Below are positions 41,690-55,324 of a stretch of 64,000 bases of DNA, one piece after another. The stretch covers positions 44,229,182 through 44,293,181 of the forward strand of contig JAYGXS010000004.1 of NCBI GenBank assembly GCA_036362985.1, in the 5' to 3' direction. The position numbers and the translations under genes are program-made. The number at the start of each line of letters is the position of its first letter. The stretch's first letter is position 1. The notes beneath the pieces were generated by a model that made no database searches, was not told where the DNA came from, and saw nothing but the letters and a program-made list of their open reading frames with translations. This DNA is from Ligula intestinalis. Taxonomy: Eukaryota; Platyhelminthes; Cestoda; Diphyllobothriidea; Diphyllobothriidae.

Positions 41690-42960
41690 TAGCGTAATGT
41701 CCGGTTTGTTCGTGATCGACCAAGAACTCAGAAAGATATTTTTGGATCGACAGAGTGACCACTTTCCAATATATATTTTGTAATAGAGGACTGAGGTACT
41801 TTTTCTTCCTGTTTAAAAAGCCAAGAAGGTAAATGTTCAGCTGTCCTGGTCGCCAATTGCCTTTGCGTTCGACCGATGTACTTGCATCCGCAAGTGCACG
41901 GGAATTTATAGACGCAGTTTAGGGTGGCGTGCAAAGGCAAGGTATCTTTTTTCCCGTTAACGGGAAGGTCTTTAATGGGGCTGAGGAACACCAATGCAGC
42001 TGCATTGTACGTTCTCTCTATGGTGCATCGCAAACGTCGTTTGATTGTATTTGATACATTGTCACCTTTGAAGGGTAAAGATATAAAAATGGGCTTTTTC
42101 GGAACAGACTGTTCCGTAATTTTCAGCCGTAAAGGTTTTCTGAATGTCTGAATGAAACGTGAAGGATTTCCACGTTTAAGTAAAGCTTCTTTGATGCGGA
42201 CAATTTCTGTTGGTAAGGTTTCATTGGTGCAAATTTTCTCAGGTCGCTGGAAGAGGGTTAATACCAAGTTTCGTTTCCACTGGATTGTCACAAAACTAGT
42301 AAAGTGTAGGTACTAGCCCTTCCAGGTAGTTTTGTGATAAACACTACGCCTTATTGAACCATCATCCTCTCTAAACAGTAGGACGTCAAGAAAAAGCAAC
42401 TTGTTGTTTTGCTAAATTTCGATCGTGAACTTTATCTTTGGATGCAATTTATTCATGAATCGAAGAAGGTTTTCGGCTTCTTGTTTGGTTTCAACTATAG
42501 TAAAGATATCATCGACATACCGTCTGTATAAAGTTGTCTTGTTTAGTTTTGATGACACGTTTTCTTCGAAATGACCCATGAATATGTCAGCAAAAGTAGG
42601 TCCAAGTGGATTTCCCATTGCGACTCCATAGATTTGTCTATATCGATGCCCTTTAAAGAGGACTTGCACATTTTCGTACATAGCGTAAGCAATTCCTTTA
42701 GTATATCAGGTGGTAGACGGGTATCGGATGCATGAGTACATATGACGTCGATTGTCTCGTCCAATGGAACGTTTGTAAATAAGGATTCAACGTCTAAACA
42801 AATCATAAATTTGTTTGAAATATTTTGGAACTTAATATCTTCAACAAATTGAAAAACATCCTTTGTCACGTAAGTGGAGAACCGGCTCCTTGACAAGCCA
42901 TTATGCCTTAACTTCTGCAATACATTTTGCAGGACTTGACAGTGGATCAATGGTACTTAT
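41690..42960 (-). mobile_element. Penelope-like retroelement, frameshifted
   Basis: On the minus strand: FSTYVTKDVFQFVEDIKFQN and ICLDVESLFTNVPLDETIDV (RT motif A); after a frameshift RYRQIYGVAMGNPLGPTFAD (motif B) and LYRRYVDDIFTIVETKQEAE (motif C, intact); after another, GNPSRFIQTF and VYKFPCTCGCKYIGRTQRQL, ATRTAEHLPSWL (GIY-YIG). A second PLE family related to the 36-kb copy. The N-terminus above 42960 is degraded, and a Leu-Ile-Ser-Pro motif near 42985 may be part of it. Its 3' region carries two hammerhead-like motifs. Confidence 0.9.
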
Positions 42961-44395
42961 TGGATCAAAGCAGCAGGAGAAATTAATTTCCTTTTAGTGA
43001 CAGATTTGTTCACATGACACACACAAGAGCACAATTCGTCGCCTTTAACGTTTCAACCTACTCAAAGTACTAAGTGCATTTTGCGACTCCGGCGATGTAT
43101 TTCTGTTGAGAGTGACTTCTTCCGATTTGACTATGGACAATATTAAGGTGATGGTTTTCCTTTTTTCAGCAGAGCTTGAAGTCCCTTGTTCAGCATTTTG
43201 TATAATATTAGGATATACTAATTACTACGTGCTGTGTCACTAATAAATCACAACTTTTCCAACATGCAAAGTACAGATTCGGTTAAGCTCAATAGCTTTA
43301 AATAAATAGCGTTCTCTGTTGCCATGTTTACTAAACCTAGCTCACTCTTAGTCTCCGAAATAAGTAAAAGTTTATTGTAAAAGATTCAGTCTGCAATGTA
43401 CCATTCAATCTACCGTCTTCACCGACGGCAATGCCTATTTCAGGGATATAATCTACCGTCAGAAGGATGGCTTTCTCTAGTTATTCCCTTAGCTTTTGGC
43501 CATTTATCTGTTAGCCGCAGGCATCCATGCGATCCGGAACTTCAATGCAGGTTAGTCTATCTCGTTACTCGAAGTGAATACAAGATTACTTCTCCAAGCT
43601 TTGATTACTGCTTTCTTAACCTCTTTGGGTGCTCATTCGAATTTTAGCCTAGGAGGGCACTGCTTGAAGGAACTTTACTGCGATTGTCCACAATTTCATG
43701 ACGGTCTCTGGCTAGCTCCCGGTTGCAGCCACGTATTTACGCTTGTCTCATCCTCTGCTGATTTACAGTTGCCCTTCCCCCCACTATACCATCCACAATA
43801 AGATCTTATCGCCAAGTCGGTCCTTCGCTTCATCCGCTTGCACAACGTGCATGAAAACACTCGCCCGCTGACGATTCCAGGTGTCTCACACTCGCCCACA
43901 ACCCTGTCTACAGCTACTTCGCATCGGTTGATAACCGCTGTTTTAATCAGGAGGTGGCGGCATACCATACCAACCACAACTTCCACTAAAGCCTCTCCTG
44001 TTTCTAAATTTGATGTGCACTTTTCGGCTAACTTATACAGATAAAAAGTTGACATGTGTATATGTTACTCACTATGAATGGGAACATATTTTTTGTTGGA
44101 TATTTTACGCCTACTGTGTTCAATAGAGTTTTCAAAGGCATTGCCTACTACCCTCAATATACTGAATTCATTAATCAACCCGCCAGCCCATGCATGCAGG
44201 TATCCAGCCACTTACACCTGTTTCTGCCATCCGTTATGCTACATTGTAATTCCAATGCTGCTCTTCTACTCAACTATATACCTACATACATACATACATA
44301 GTAGTAGTTAATGGTGCACCGATAAAAATTAAGGATGTATCCATGCTGGTTGATTCCTTGCGAACCCGGACCAACCGAGTGTGTATTCGCAACTC
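42961..44395. other. No gene recognised
   Basis: It may begin with decayed PLE 5' sequence on the minus strand. A 119-codon minus-strand frame at 43696-44055 has no recognisable domain. A short CATA repeat lies near 44285. Confidence 0.35.
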
Positions 44396-44399
44396 TACT

Positions 44400-44470
44400 G
44401 TAACCGTGGCTCAGTGGTTAGGACGTTTGCCCCTGACCGGTGAGATGCGATTTCCGAACCCGAGTGTTGC
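44400..44470 (+). repeat. tRNA-derived SINE head
   Basis: GTGGCTCAGTGGTTAGGACG is a good tRNA A box / D arm, and TTTCCGAACCCGAG about 45 nt later is a B-box-like segment. Lacks a full cloverleaf. Different from the SINE inside the 23.5-kb foldback. Confidence 0.55.
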
Positions 44471-44474
44471 AGCC

Positions 44475-46440
44475 ATTTTAGTGGCTACGCTAGAGTTGGC
44501 TACCACTGACGACGGCCAATACAGTCATAAATAGCTATTCTAGGGTGCCTACCTTTATCGGAACTTACATATATGTAGCTGTAAATAATGTGCGATCTAC
44601 CATAACCACAAGACTAAGAATATTCCGTAGGATGGAAGAAGACAGTCAGATGTAAGGAGCCTTTTCAGTGATACACAAGAAAAGTTTCCGTGAGTAGACT
44701 GTTTGCCTGCGCGTGAGAAATACAGCTGTCTGGCAAGGTGTCAGCAGAGGTGTCTGGACAATGCAACCATTCAGTAGCGTGCTAGCAGCGGTGCATTGTT
44801 TACGCGCTTGGGCCGGTTCACGTTGGCATGATTGTTTGGCTGCAGCACGCGTGATTGTTTTTATCATAGGCCGAGTCTGGAACGTCTGAGGACAAGGTCA
44901 CCTGTGTGTCAAATGGGCTGACTAACGTTAGTGGCCCGAAGTAGACGCCCGGCCATGACTAAGTTCAATTGAAGCCAGCGGGCGCCGCCGTGTCTTGATT
45001 GAGTGCCTGCCGGTAAACCGCGGGCATCGAAACACTAGAGGATGAGGGCATGGAATAGCTGCCAACTACCAAAACCTTCTACACGGCCACTTGAGCATCC
45101 TACTGGCATGCATATTTAGTTTTGATGTTACAGCTCGTACTTTGGTCAGTTAAGTGGCCTCCGTATTTAGACGATAAACTAGGCACCGCATATGAAAGTT
45201 AAATCGGTACCCTTTAATGACCTCCGGCTACCAATCAAACGTTCATTCAACTGCGGAACCAGGTCCAACACCTCACTACTCCAGCCCACTGAACCCTCAT
45301 TGCCGCCCGATCAAGGTTTCTTCATTTTTCCCTATGCTTCTCTATTAAATGACCTCCAAATCTGCTAACTATCGGTTTTTTGGTAGAGGCCCTACTCCGG
45401 TTTGAAGCATACACTTGGCAGTCTACTTCCCGGTCAGTTGCAGCCGTCCAAGCGAATTATGCGGCTTTAAGGCCTAATCGGACATGTATTCGATGAAAGC
45501 GTGGGCTAAAGGGGCGCCGAGTCTGTGCTTTCATTTGGCTGCTATCCTACTTTGACCAGTTTTCCAAGAATAACGTGCAGAATACAATACCGTCCTGATA
45601 GGTAACTGATACAGCTTGAGTTATAGTTGTTTTCTTTTGTATTTCTAATCAAAATAGCCTTGGATATTTCTATAGCGCGGCCGTTTAGGGCAGGGTGAGG
45701 AGCCAGGAACCATTATCTGTTGAAAACCGCGTTTTTGAACATATAAGAAATGCGGGATTTGAAAAGCAGGCCAACCCTTCTAGATAATGACCCAAACTGA
45801 ATTTCACTTAAGTATTGGGCTTACGTTTGCTGCCTAGGAAGAAACGCCTCGTAAAGTTTCTTGCTTTCCAGGTAAGGATTCATCGATTAAAATATCAACT
45901 CCGACCCTACAAGATTACAGTCGATATTTCCCACGATCCAACTAGGACAGTTTTACATCGATATTCACCGTCACTTACAATCTATGTCATTGTGGTTGAA
46001 ACCGTATGAATAGAATTTTTTCTGCGTCACTGGAATTATTTTTCTCGCATGGAAGATCGTTTGAAGTCGGAATTTAAGACGATTTTGTTTTCGAACCAAT
46101 TTATTACGAAACGCAACCTCTTCAAACCAACAAATTCGCTGCCTAGTAAAAGGCATCCTCCAGATCCGAATATTCTCGAGACCTTCAACGGCTGAGTCAT
46201 TTCCCAAAATTGAATACATTCAAACAAATAAATTTTAAGTGCTTATTAACAAATACCTACAGTATTTTTTAAGTTAACTCTGATTTATTTTCGTAAGTCA
46301 TCGTTTGATAATCATATAAACTGGTTTTTTTCTGAACGTATTGAGTAACACAGTTTGTTAAACAATTTCTAAGGGCTTTTAACAACCAGCTGCGGTAAAA
46401 TCCTATAGGCTGAGTTTTTCTAGACCTTCTTACATTTAAA
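44475..46440. other. No gene recognised
   Basis: No protein similarity or repeat structure seen. Confidence 0.35.
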
Positions 46441-46447
46441 TAATATT

Positions 46448-49400
46448 TTGCAAACTTCTACATGCATTCTAGCCTCCGCCCATTCCTACCAAATGGACCA
46501 GAAACTTATTTTGGTTCATCCTCTCCGCATTTTCCCATGCCAGAAAGTGAGGTCCCTAGATATCTCAGACCTTATCAGCCATCCATTTTTGGCTATCCAT
46601 ATAAAAATAGCTTCACAATCGTCAGAACGTATTCCCCAAATAATAACGGCCGTCAGTTTACCTACCCACCTCCAAATTCTTTTTTATGAATAACAAAAGC
46701 CACTGAAACCACACTAGATAAGTCACTTTAAGTCACTTTATTAAGGGAAGAAGGCTTTCGCCCTTGAGCTCCCTATTCATAACCAAAATCGCATAATAGG
46801 TCCACCGTAACAATAGTACATAATACAAATGTACAAATGTAGGCTTAACATCAGCGATAAGTGTGAGCCAGTTGCAAGGTGCTGCTACTGACACTGTTCA
46901 TTATATCTGCCACAGTTTCTCAGCAAATGAGAATCAAGTTTGTGTTTGTCATATTGCTTAATGCCAGGTCTGTTATAAATAAGATAGCTCAACTTCGAGC
47001 CAGTGATTTTGAGATGACGCCCGATGCTATATGCATAGCAGAATCTTGGACCCATCAAGTCATTTCTGACTCCTCCCTTATCATAGACAAGTATGACCTC
47101 TACCGTCAAGATTGCATTAATGAGCGTGGTGGTGGTTGTCTTCTCTATATTAGAACGTCATTTAGGCACTGTTCGTTTTACATAAATAGCACGTCCTTCT
47201 CTGGAAATTACTGTTTCGCTTCTGTTATCCTGTTACCCCGGCAAAAGGCGATTATCGGATGTGTATATAAACCTCCAAACTCTTCAGCTGAAGAAGATGC
47301 AAATCTGTGCGAAATATTCAAGGTTTTTTCAGAATCTTCTTTTGAAGTTAAAATTATTGCAGGAGATTTTAATTTTCCTGAAATCGACTGGGTTTCAAAC
47401 TATTGTCCACCTAGATTTTAGCCTTTCCTTGATACCATTAATTTTTCTAACTGGTCTCAACTGGTTCGCTCCCCAATAACACAAAATAATATCCAAGATC
47501 TGATTTTTACAGACGGTATTGCTCCCCTCTTCGTTGACTTTAAGAAGGTCATCTTTCAAAGTGATCACACATTAATTCACTGTTTTCTTCCGCGTCCTTC
47601 TACGGAAAAGGCTAGTGCTAGTCGTAGCAATCATGCTTATGATCTCGCAGATATTAGCTTAATCAACAATACCCTTGACTCATTAGACTGACAGAGTCTT
47701 TCCTCCATTAATGACGCTGCATATCTTTCTGAACTCATGTCGGTCGTTTCTAATAAAATGCTAGAATTTGTGCCCACTAAAATTGCGAAACCCTACGCAC
47801 CAGAATCAACTGTCCTTCATTTTCTTTTGCCAAGAATAGAAACAGCAGAAAGATCGATCTACTAGTTCGCTGTCTGTGCATCTAAGGATCGCAGAGGTCT
47901 TTGAATTAGCGTCAAAGTTTCGTCTTACGCGTGATCAGCACCGAAAATCTTTCACCCTGAGTGAGTTAAACTCTGCAAAATCGGTTGCACAACTGTTTCG
48001 TGGTAGGTCCTCTGCTAAACGAGGTAATGAAATACACCCATTGCTAAATGAAACTAAAACATTTGTACTCGATGAGTCTGACAAGGCTGAATTGTTCAAT
48101 GCATTCTTTGCAAAGCATTTTACGACTGAAGCCGAACCGTTCCCGTCGTTTCAACCATACTCAGACAATACTCACGGGAACATTTATTTTTCCATAGAAT
48201 TAATTTGTGAGCATATACTTCGTCCAAAAAACTCGCACTCTTCGGGAACTGATGGTATCCCCAAATCAGTTATCAAAAGAGTGTCAACCTTTCCCAAATT
48301 ACTTAGCCATATATTGTCAGTCTATCTCTCAAATGGTTTTTTCCTGACTCTTGGAAGACATCCATAATTCTTCCAGTCAGGATCTCATTCGGACGTTAAT
48401 AACTACCGAGGTGTTCATAAACCCCGGCCCTAGCCAAACTTCTGGAAACGATCTTTTTTAATCAAATATCGATTTTGCCTAGAAAACCAGCCTTTAAGCG
48501 ACGAGCAGCATGGTTTTCTACCCGGGCGATCATGCAAGACGCATCACTTAGCTTTTCTTAACCACGTCACTTCCCTCCGTAACGAGCGGAAATCCGCGGT
48601 TGTTATCTACTTTGACCTGAGTAAAGCCTTTGACAAAGTACCGCACAGACGGCTTCTGGTAAAAGTGGAAGCCATTGGCATCCGTCCCCCCTCTCCTCGA
48701 CTTAATCAGTTCCTTCTTGTCTAACCGCAGCCAGAAGGTATTAGTATGTAACAGTTACTCCACTGCACAGCTGATCACGAGTGGCGTTTTTCAAGGCACT
48801 GTATTGGGTCCATTCCTCTTCATTCTATACACAAATTAACTTTCGACTGTTCGGAAAATTCACAAAATCTCATTTATGCAGATGACCTCAAATGCATACC
48901 CTCCTTTTCTAAGGACACGGCCAATATATGCGTTGATAAAATAAACGCAGACCTGCTTACACTCTCACGTTGGAGTGTTACCTGGCAGATGGAATTATCT
49001 CCATCCAAGTGTAGTTTCATGTGTTTCGGTCCCGCCAAGCTTTCTCATCCCCTAGTCTTTCAAAATACTCCACTTTTACAACGATCTACCATAAAAGACT
49101 TAGGTCTAAGCTACACAAATAAACTAGCATTAACGCCTCATGCGGATCAAATATCTGCGAAGGCTGCACATATATGCGGTTTTATATCACATAATGTCTC
49201 CCTGCTTGAAATAAAGTTAAAACTTTATCGCATATATGTTCTACTCATCCTAGAATACTGCTGTCCCCTCTTTGGTCTATGAATGCTTCTGACCGCGGTT
49301 AGGTTTAAAATGTACAGAGGGTGTTTACTCGCAAAATATTTGCTCTTTCTCGATCCACTATTTTTTATATTGAAAGATGTCAGTTAGCGAGCGTGACATT

Positions 49401-49890
49401 TCTTAGGGTAAGGAGAATCGAAGCGGGCCTCCGTTTCCTTTTTCGCGTTAACTCTAGTCCTACCCTCCCAGGGATCAACACTATTATTCCCGCAGATAGA
49501 CCTTATGCCACCCATTATTCCTCCAGGATAATTGCACCACTCTTTAAGTCAACATCGAACCATTCTCGCTTTTTTGCCTCCAAATATGCCTTCCTCTTGA
49601 ATAATATTCCCCTCAAAATTAGGCTGTCGTCTAAATTAGCAGTTTTTAAAGTCAAATTGCGCAAACACTTAACTTCGGAAGATATAAACTTCCCTCGTTA
49701 TCCATCTCCTCCCCAAACACACAACTTTTGAACTTTGAAAATGGTCTATATAATAATAATTTGTATATTTAAGGCCAAGGGGCCCTGGCGTATCAAACAT
49801 AGTGCTATCGTGAAACTAAAAATAATAATGATAAACAGTGAACTTTGATCAAATAATTGTCATCGGCAGTAAAAAAACTCCTCCTTTCGA
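46448..49890 (+). mobile_element. CR1/jockey-type LINE, copy A (decayed)
   Basis: It starts with an ORF1 C-terminal remnant (SSLRPFLPNGPETYFG .. YPPPNS, 46462-46689). Unrelated sequence follows (about 46690-46910), then ORF2 endonuclease (ICIAESWTHQVISDSSL, CVYKPPNSSAEE, IIAGDFNFPEIDW) and RT pieces (KSAVVIYFDLSKAFDKVPHR with frameshifts, then YADDLKC at about 48880 and MELSPSKCSFMCFGPAKL). The C-terminus reaches 49731. The 3' UTR has GGCCAAGGGGCCCTGGCG and TAGTGCTATCGTGAAA. Many stops and frameshifts. Same family and strand as copy B. Confidence 0.88.
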
Positions 49891-50137
49891 AATTTCAGCT
49901 AAGTCATCAGTCTTATATAAATCGATTTATCTAAGAGAAGATACGACTATTAGTCTTTCGTTCTCTTATATAAATTATCCGTAAGTACCAGTTCTTACGC
50001 TTGAAAAATCTGCTTCCATTTCTTTTGTTGGTTTGGTTTCTGCTTGCTTACCTAGCATTCCGGTGACCACCTGTCTTGCTTTCAGCAACTTATATAAGCT
50101 TAAACAGTTTGTCTAGTCTGAATCCCCGACTTTTTTC

Positions 50138-51460
50138 GTGATAAATCTTCTTGTTGCTTCGAAAAGTATGAAGGCGACACTTTCATTCAGTAGGAAGCCA
50201 CAGAATTCCAGACCTAAGCGGTGTCTGCGAAAGGCAAACATCATTACTGATATCAGTCTTCAGCCTGACATCAGTATTCAGCCTGATCTGATTGCCGAGC
50301 AAATAGATTTGTCTGCAATGAAAAATTGCAGCGAATTTATGTTGAAATTTGGGTCAGTTCTCTCAATCCTTGGGACCCTATTTGATGGGAATATCTCTGC
50401 AGTTTCCTCGCAGGAATGCAAACGTTTAGATACTCTCGTAAATTTGGTCGCAAGTGAGTCACAGGATAGACAAAAAAGGTCGTACAATTTTATTCTGAAA
50501 AACGTTCCGAAATCAATTAGGCCAATGGACGTTGCAATGCATTTCCTCTGCTCCTGTGGATTTAACTATAAAATAGCAGAGGCTATTAGACTGTCATCTC
50601 GCAGTAAAAACCCACCCATTTTAGTCAAGCTATTTTCGCCCATTGAAATAGACGGCATTTTTAAACAGCAAGAGCTTGTTTCCAAATATCTGAGAAATGC
50701 AATGTATTTCCTCTGTCATGATCTCACTCCAATGGAGCGAAGAATAGTGTCAAGTTCTTCTGATAAAATAGTAAATTCACCGCAACCGGCTCAAGTTCCT
50801 GGTCGTAGCCCTAGGAAGCCCAGCGAGCCATGTACTTTTATTCCTACCAAAACTAGATTACTGCTCCCCAGTACAGCAACTGTCTCATCCCCCTAAAGTC
50901 ACCAGACATCCCCGTCTACTTCCAACTTTAATGCTTCCCCAGTTGTCATGGCTAGTTATTCTGGTAGCCCTCCTAGAAATTCTGAAAGGCCTTCTACGTC
51001 AGGTAGAACAACAGCTTCGATACTCGATCAGAGTCCTCCCAAACCTTCTATTAAATCACCCAATTCAGGTCGTCGAAAGGGTGGGATCCGGAACTCAACC
51101 GCGAGCATGCAGCCTTCCCAAACACTAACTAAGCCTATACAACAGGAAGCTACCAAACATATAGGCTACCCTACTTATCACAAGTATCATACTGGGCCAG
51201 GCTTTCCACCGCTTAATCCTCATAGTTACCTTACATCGCCCTCCAGCCTCTCTTTCCCGTCTTGGTTTTCCCGATTTCCCGGTATCTATCAGCAAAATCA
51301 CCACGGCACTAATCCTTATGGCCCATCGATCTCACAGAGCTATCTACCTGCAGCTTTCAGCTATCCCCCTCAGTTTTCTTATGTTAATTGTCCTGCTCCA
51401 GTCGATGGCTATTCTCCAAACTTCCAACCAAATTACCCACCTCCAAATTTTTATTACTAA
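50138..51460 (+). pseudogene. LINE copy B ORF1 (one in-frame stop)
   Basis: A frame of about 440 codons interrupted only by TAA at 50894-50896. The first part has basic and mixed sequence with a region SYNFILKNVPKSIRPMDVAM that resembles an RRM-like ORF1 fold (inference). The second part is rich in Pro, Tyr and Ser and ends NFQPNYPPPNFYY. It overlaps the start of ORF2 in another frame. Probably the nucleic-acid-binding protein of the element. Confidence 0.75.
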
Positions 51461-54322
51461 ATAAAGATAACCCTAGTTCGATTACTCAAGCTTCACTAGA
51501 TATCATCCTGCTTAATGCAAGATCTGTTTTAAAAAAGATGCCTCAACTTAGAGCTATTGCGTTTGAGCTGAAGCCAGATGTTATATGCATTACAGAGTCG
51601 TGGACCCATCCACTAATTTCTGATGCTTTACTCATAATAGACGAGTATGATTTCTACCGTCAAGACCGCCCTAGTAAACGTGGTGGCAGTTGTCTTCTCT
51701 ATATTAAAGCTATGTTTAAGCATTTCCCGTTCGACATAGATGCTGAGTCATACTCGGGCAATTACTGCTTTGCATCCATTATCCTGTCTCCTCGTCAAAA
51801 GGCGATTATTGGATGCATTTATAGTCCACCTAACTCATCATCGGAAGATGATGAAATATTTAGGCTGATTTCGGAGTCCGCCTTTGATGCTAAAGTTATC
51901 GCAGGGGATTTCAACTTTCCCGAAATTGATTGGTCATTGAACTGTTGTCCATCCAGATTTCAGCCCTTTCTAGATACCATCAATTTTTCAAACTGGTCTC
52001 AGTTGGTCTGTTCCCCAACAAGGGATCAGCATATTTTAGATTTAATTTTCACGAATGACATTTTCCCCCTTTTTGTTGACTACAATCAGAACCTCTTCCC
52101 AAGTGACCATACTTTGATCCATTGTTGCCTTCCGCTTGCTTCTACGAAAAAGGCTAGCAACACTCGTACCTACCGTGCGTTTGACCTAGCTGATATTAAT
52201 TTAATTAACAACTTTATGGACTCACTAGACTGGCAGGAGCTTTCCTCCACGAACAGTGTAACAATTCTCGGTGACTTAATGACGGCAATTTCAAATAGCA
52301 TTTTGGAATTTGTGCCGGTCAAAATTGTTAAGCCTTATACATCGGACCCCACCGTTCCTCATTTTCTTATGTCTAGACTGAAGAAATTGCAAAGACAGTT
52401 GAAAGACCAGTCTACTAGTTCATTATCTGTGCACCTTAGAATCGCAGAGATTTTCGAATAAGCGTTTAAGATTCGTCTTGCGCGTGACAAACATAGGGAA
52501 TCTTGCGCACTCAGCGAGTTAAACTCTGCAAAATCGATTGCCCAACTGTTCCGCCGTCGGTCCTTCGCTAAACGAGGTCACGAAATCCCCCCTTTACTGA
52601 ATGAAAATAAAAACTTTGTGCAAGATGAGTCTGAGAAGGCTGAACTGTTCAATGCGTTCTTTGCAAAATACCTTGCGACGGAATGTGAACCGGTCCCGTC
52701 GTTTCAGCCATGCTCAGTCAATACTATCAGTACCATAGATTTCTCCATAGAAGTAATTCGTAAGCACATTATCCGTCTAAAAAACTCGCACTCCTCGGGA
52801 ACTGATGGCCTTCCAAATCACTTATCAAGAGAGTATTCAGCTTCCCCCGATTGTTAAGTTATCTATTCTCAGCTTATCTTCTAAACGATTTCTTTCCTGA
52901 CTCATGGAAGACATCTATTATTCTTCCAGTCTTCAAGTCAGGATCTCGTTCGGACGTAAATAACTACCGAGGTGTTCATACAACCCCGGCCCAAGCCAAA
53001 CTTCTGGAAAAGATCATTTGTAATCAAATTCTCGATTTTTTGGAGAAAATAAACTATTAACTGCCTCACAGCATGGATTTCTACCTGAAAGATCATGCGA
53101 AACCTGCCACTTGGCATTCCTTAACCTGGTTACTTCACTTCGTAATGAACAGCAATCAGTCATCGTGATTTACTTTGACCTTAGTTAAGCTTTTGACAAG
53201 ATGCCTCATAGGCGCCTTTTAGTGAAACTGGAAGCCCTAGGCATCAGGCCTCCCCTCCTCTATTTCATTGCCTCCTACTTGTCTAACCGCAGCCAGAAGG
53301 TCTTAGTAGGCAATAGCTACTCGATGCTTCAGCCGATCACGAGTGGTATATTACAAGGCACGGTTTTAGGTGCCCTCCTTTTCATTCTTTACATAAATGA
53401 AATTTCAACAGTGCTAAATAATTCGGAAAATTTCATTTATGCTGATGACCTTAAGTGTATTTACTCATTTTCTAAGGACACGGCCAGTACTTGTGTTGAT
53501 AAACTTAACGCAGACTTGCGTACTCTCTCAAGTTGGAGCGCTACATGGCAGATGGAGTTTTCTCCATCAAAATGTAGTTTCTTGAGTTTTGGTCCCGCAA
53601 GGCCTTCTAGACCCATTATCTTCCAAAATAGTCCACTGTTAGAAAGATCTACGATAAAGGATTTGGTTCTTACTTACACGAATAAGCTTTCATTATCACC
53701 TCATGCAGATCGAATTTCTGCCAAGGCCGCACAGATATGTGGGTTTATATCGCCTAACTTTTTCCTTCCAGAAATGAAGTTAAAACTATACCGCATGTTT
53801 GTTCTTCCTATACTAGAATACTGCTGCCCGCTTTTTGGCCTCATGACCCAGCATGACCGTAGTAAGATTGAAAAGGTTCAGCGAGTTTTCACTCGTAAAA
53901 TATTTTCTGTTTCTGGGTCTGGTATGTGTTATACAGACAGATGTCAGTTAGCAAACATTAAATTTCTTTGGATAAGAAGACTCGAAGCTGGTCTATGCTT
54001 TCTGTTTCGCGTTCACAATAGTCCTAATCTCCCACAAATTAACGCTCTCCTTCCAGTAGACCGACCTTACGCCACTCGTAACTCTTTCATGATAATTTTA
54101 CCACCTCGTAGCTCCACATCTAACCGTTCTCGCTTTTTTACCTCAAAATATGCTTTTATTTGGAACAACCTTCCTCTCGATATTAGACTGTCTTCTACAC
54201 TATTGATTTTTAAAGGCAAATTATATAAGCATTTAAATTTAGAGGAAATAAAGTCGTTACTGTCTGTTTCCTTTCCAAACACGCAAGTTGTAGATTTTGA
54301 AAAGGGTCCTCCTGGCATTTGA
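51388..54322 (+). pseudogene. LINE copy B ORF2: endonuclease-reverse transcriptase
   Basis: Endonuclease: LLNARSVLKKMPQLRA, ICITESWTH, IGCIYSPPNSSSED, VIAGDFNFPEIDW and FPSDHTLIH, with the catalytic Glu, Asp and His residues in place. RT: SSGTDGLPNH, SWKTSIILPVFKSGSRSDVN NYRG, then DLS-stop-AFDKMPHRRLL, GILQGTVLGALLFILYINE and IYADDLKCIYSF. A C-terminal domain runs to 54322. Damage is light: TAA at 52459, frameshifts near 52850 and 53060-53200, and a stop near 53187. Probably a jockey/CR1-group element. Confidence 0.92.
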
Positions 54323-54624
54323 AGCTCTTCCCAGGATACTAAAATGGTTTCTAAATATGTTTGCATTTCCCTCTGCAGAGTCAAGCATCACTTCCAAGGG
54401 CTGTGAATTCTTCTCCGTTTTTTCAACCTTCGCTGTGGTCTTTGGCTCTGGAATCTGGTGGGTCGCAACTCGATGATGTTGCCTTGACTTCTACTGCCTT
54501 CTCCAGCCTTCCGGATGACCCCTTCTTAACTCAACGATATATTATTTTTTCCCATGACCATAAACGTCCGGAACCCTCAACATCAGGTCCCAAACTAACC
54601 ACATCAAACCCTTTTACCTATTAA

Positions 54625-54850
54625 GGCAGTTTTTTCTCCTTAAGTTTTTTTGAACTCAGTGGCCCGCTGAACTCATCCACCGATCTAGGAGTTTTTTTAC
54701 TGCCGATGACAATTATTTTATAAGAGTACTGCTTATCATCATTATTTTTATTTTCACGATAGCACTAAGTTTGTAACGACAGGGCCCCTTTGGCCTTTAC
54801 TATACAAATTATTATAACCCACTTGTATTTGAGGTGGTTATATTTAGTTT
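54625..54850 (-). mobile_element. LINE 3' end, inverted copy 1
   Basis: The minus strand has AAGGCCAAAGGGGCCCTGTC, TTAGTGCTATCGTGAAAATA and AATTGTCATCGGCAGTAAAA, matching the 3' UTR and downstream sequence of LINE copy A (49780-49890) in inverted orientation. Confidence 0.8.
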
Positions 54851-55324
54851 AAATTGTTTTCCATATATGTCTTTCTCTTCCTCTATAGAGTGATATTTTC
54901 AACGATGTTTCGTCCCTTTCTCTGTCCAATCATCATTACAGTACTCTATTCCCCGTTTTACAGCCCTGACGATGGGCTTTATGGCCTCTAGTCATGCTTC
55001 TGGCGTTTCTGCTATTTTTGTCAGCTCGTCGCTGGACTCCGCAGTCCACAAGGTCGCATCCCCGGCGTTCCGGTGATGATCACTTTACCTCTGCCGTTCC
55101 CTCATCTTGTCAACCCTGTTGTTTGCGGTGGCCTCCTCCGGTCTCACCTCCCTGATGGTTGAACATGAAACCAGTCGGGCGGTGTTACAGGGGTGAACGA
55201 CAGCCTCTGCTGCTATATGATTTCTCCAATGACAAGAAGCGTATCCAACCCTCATACGTTCTCATCAACAGTCTAGTCTCATTGCACTATAATCAATCCA
55301 ATCAACCAACCTCCTGAATTTTGT

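Noticed and set aside
43696..44055. 119-codon minus-strand frame with several Cys
   Set aside because: The Cys spacing does not form a recognisable zinc finger, and there is no other support.
49895..49930. Minus-strand CTGATGA followed by GAAATTTC after the LINE 3' end
   Set aside because: Stems I and II do not pair; treated as chance.
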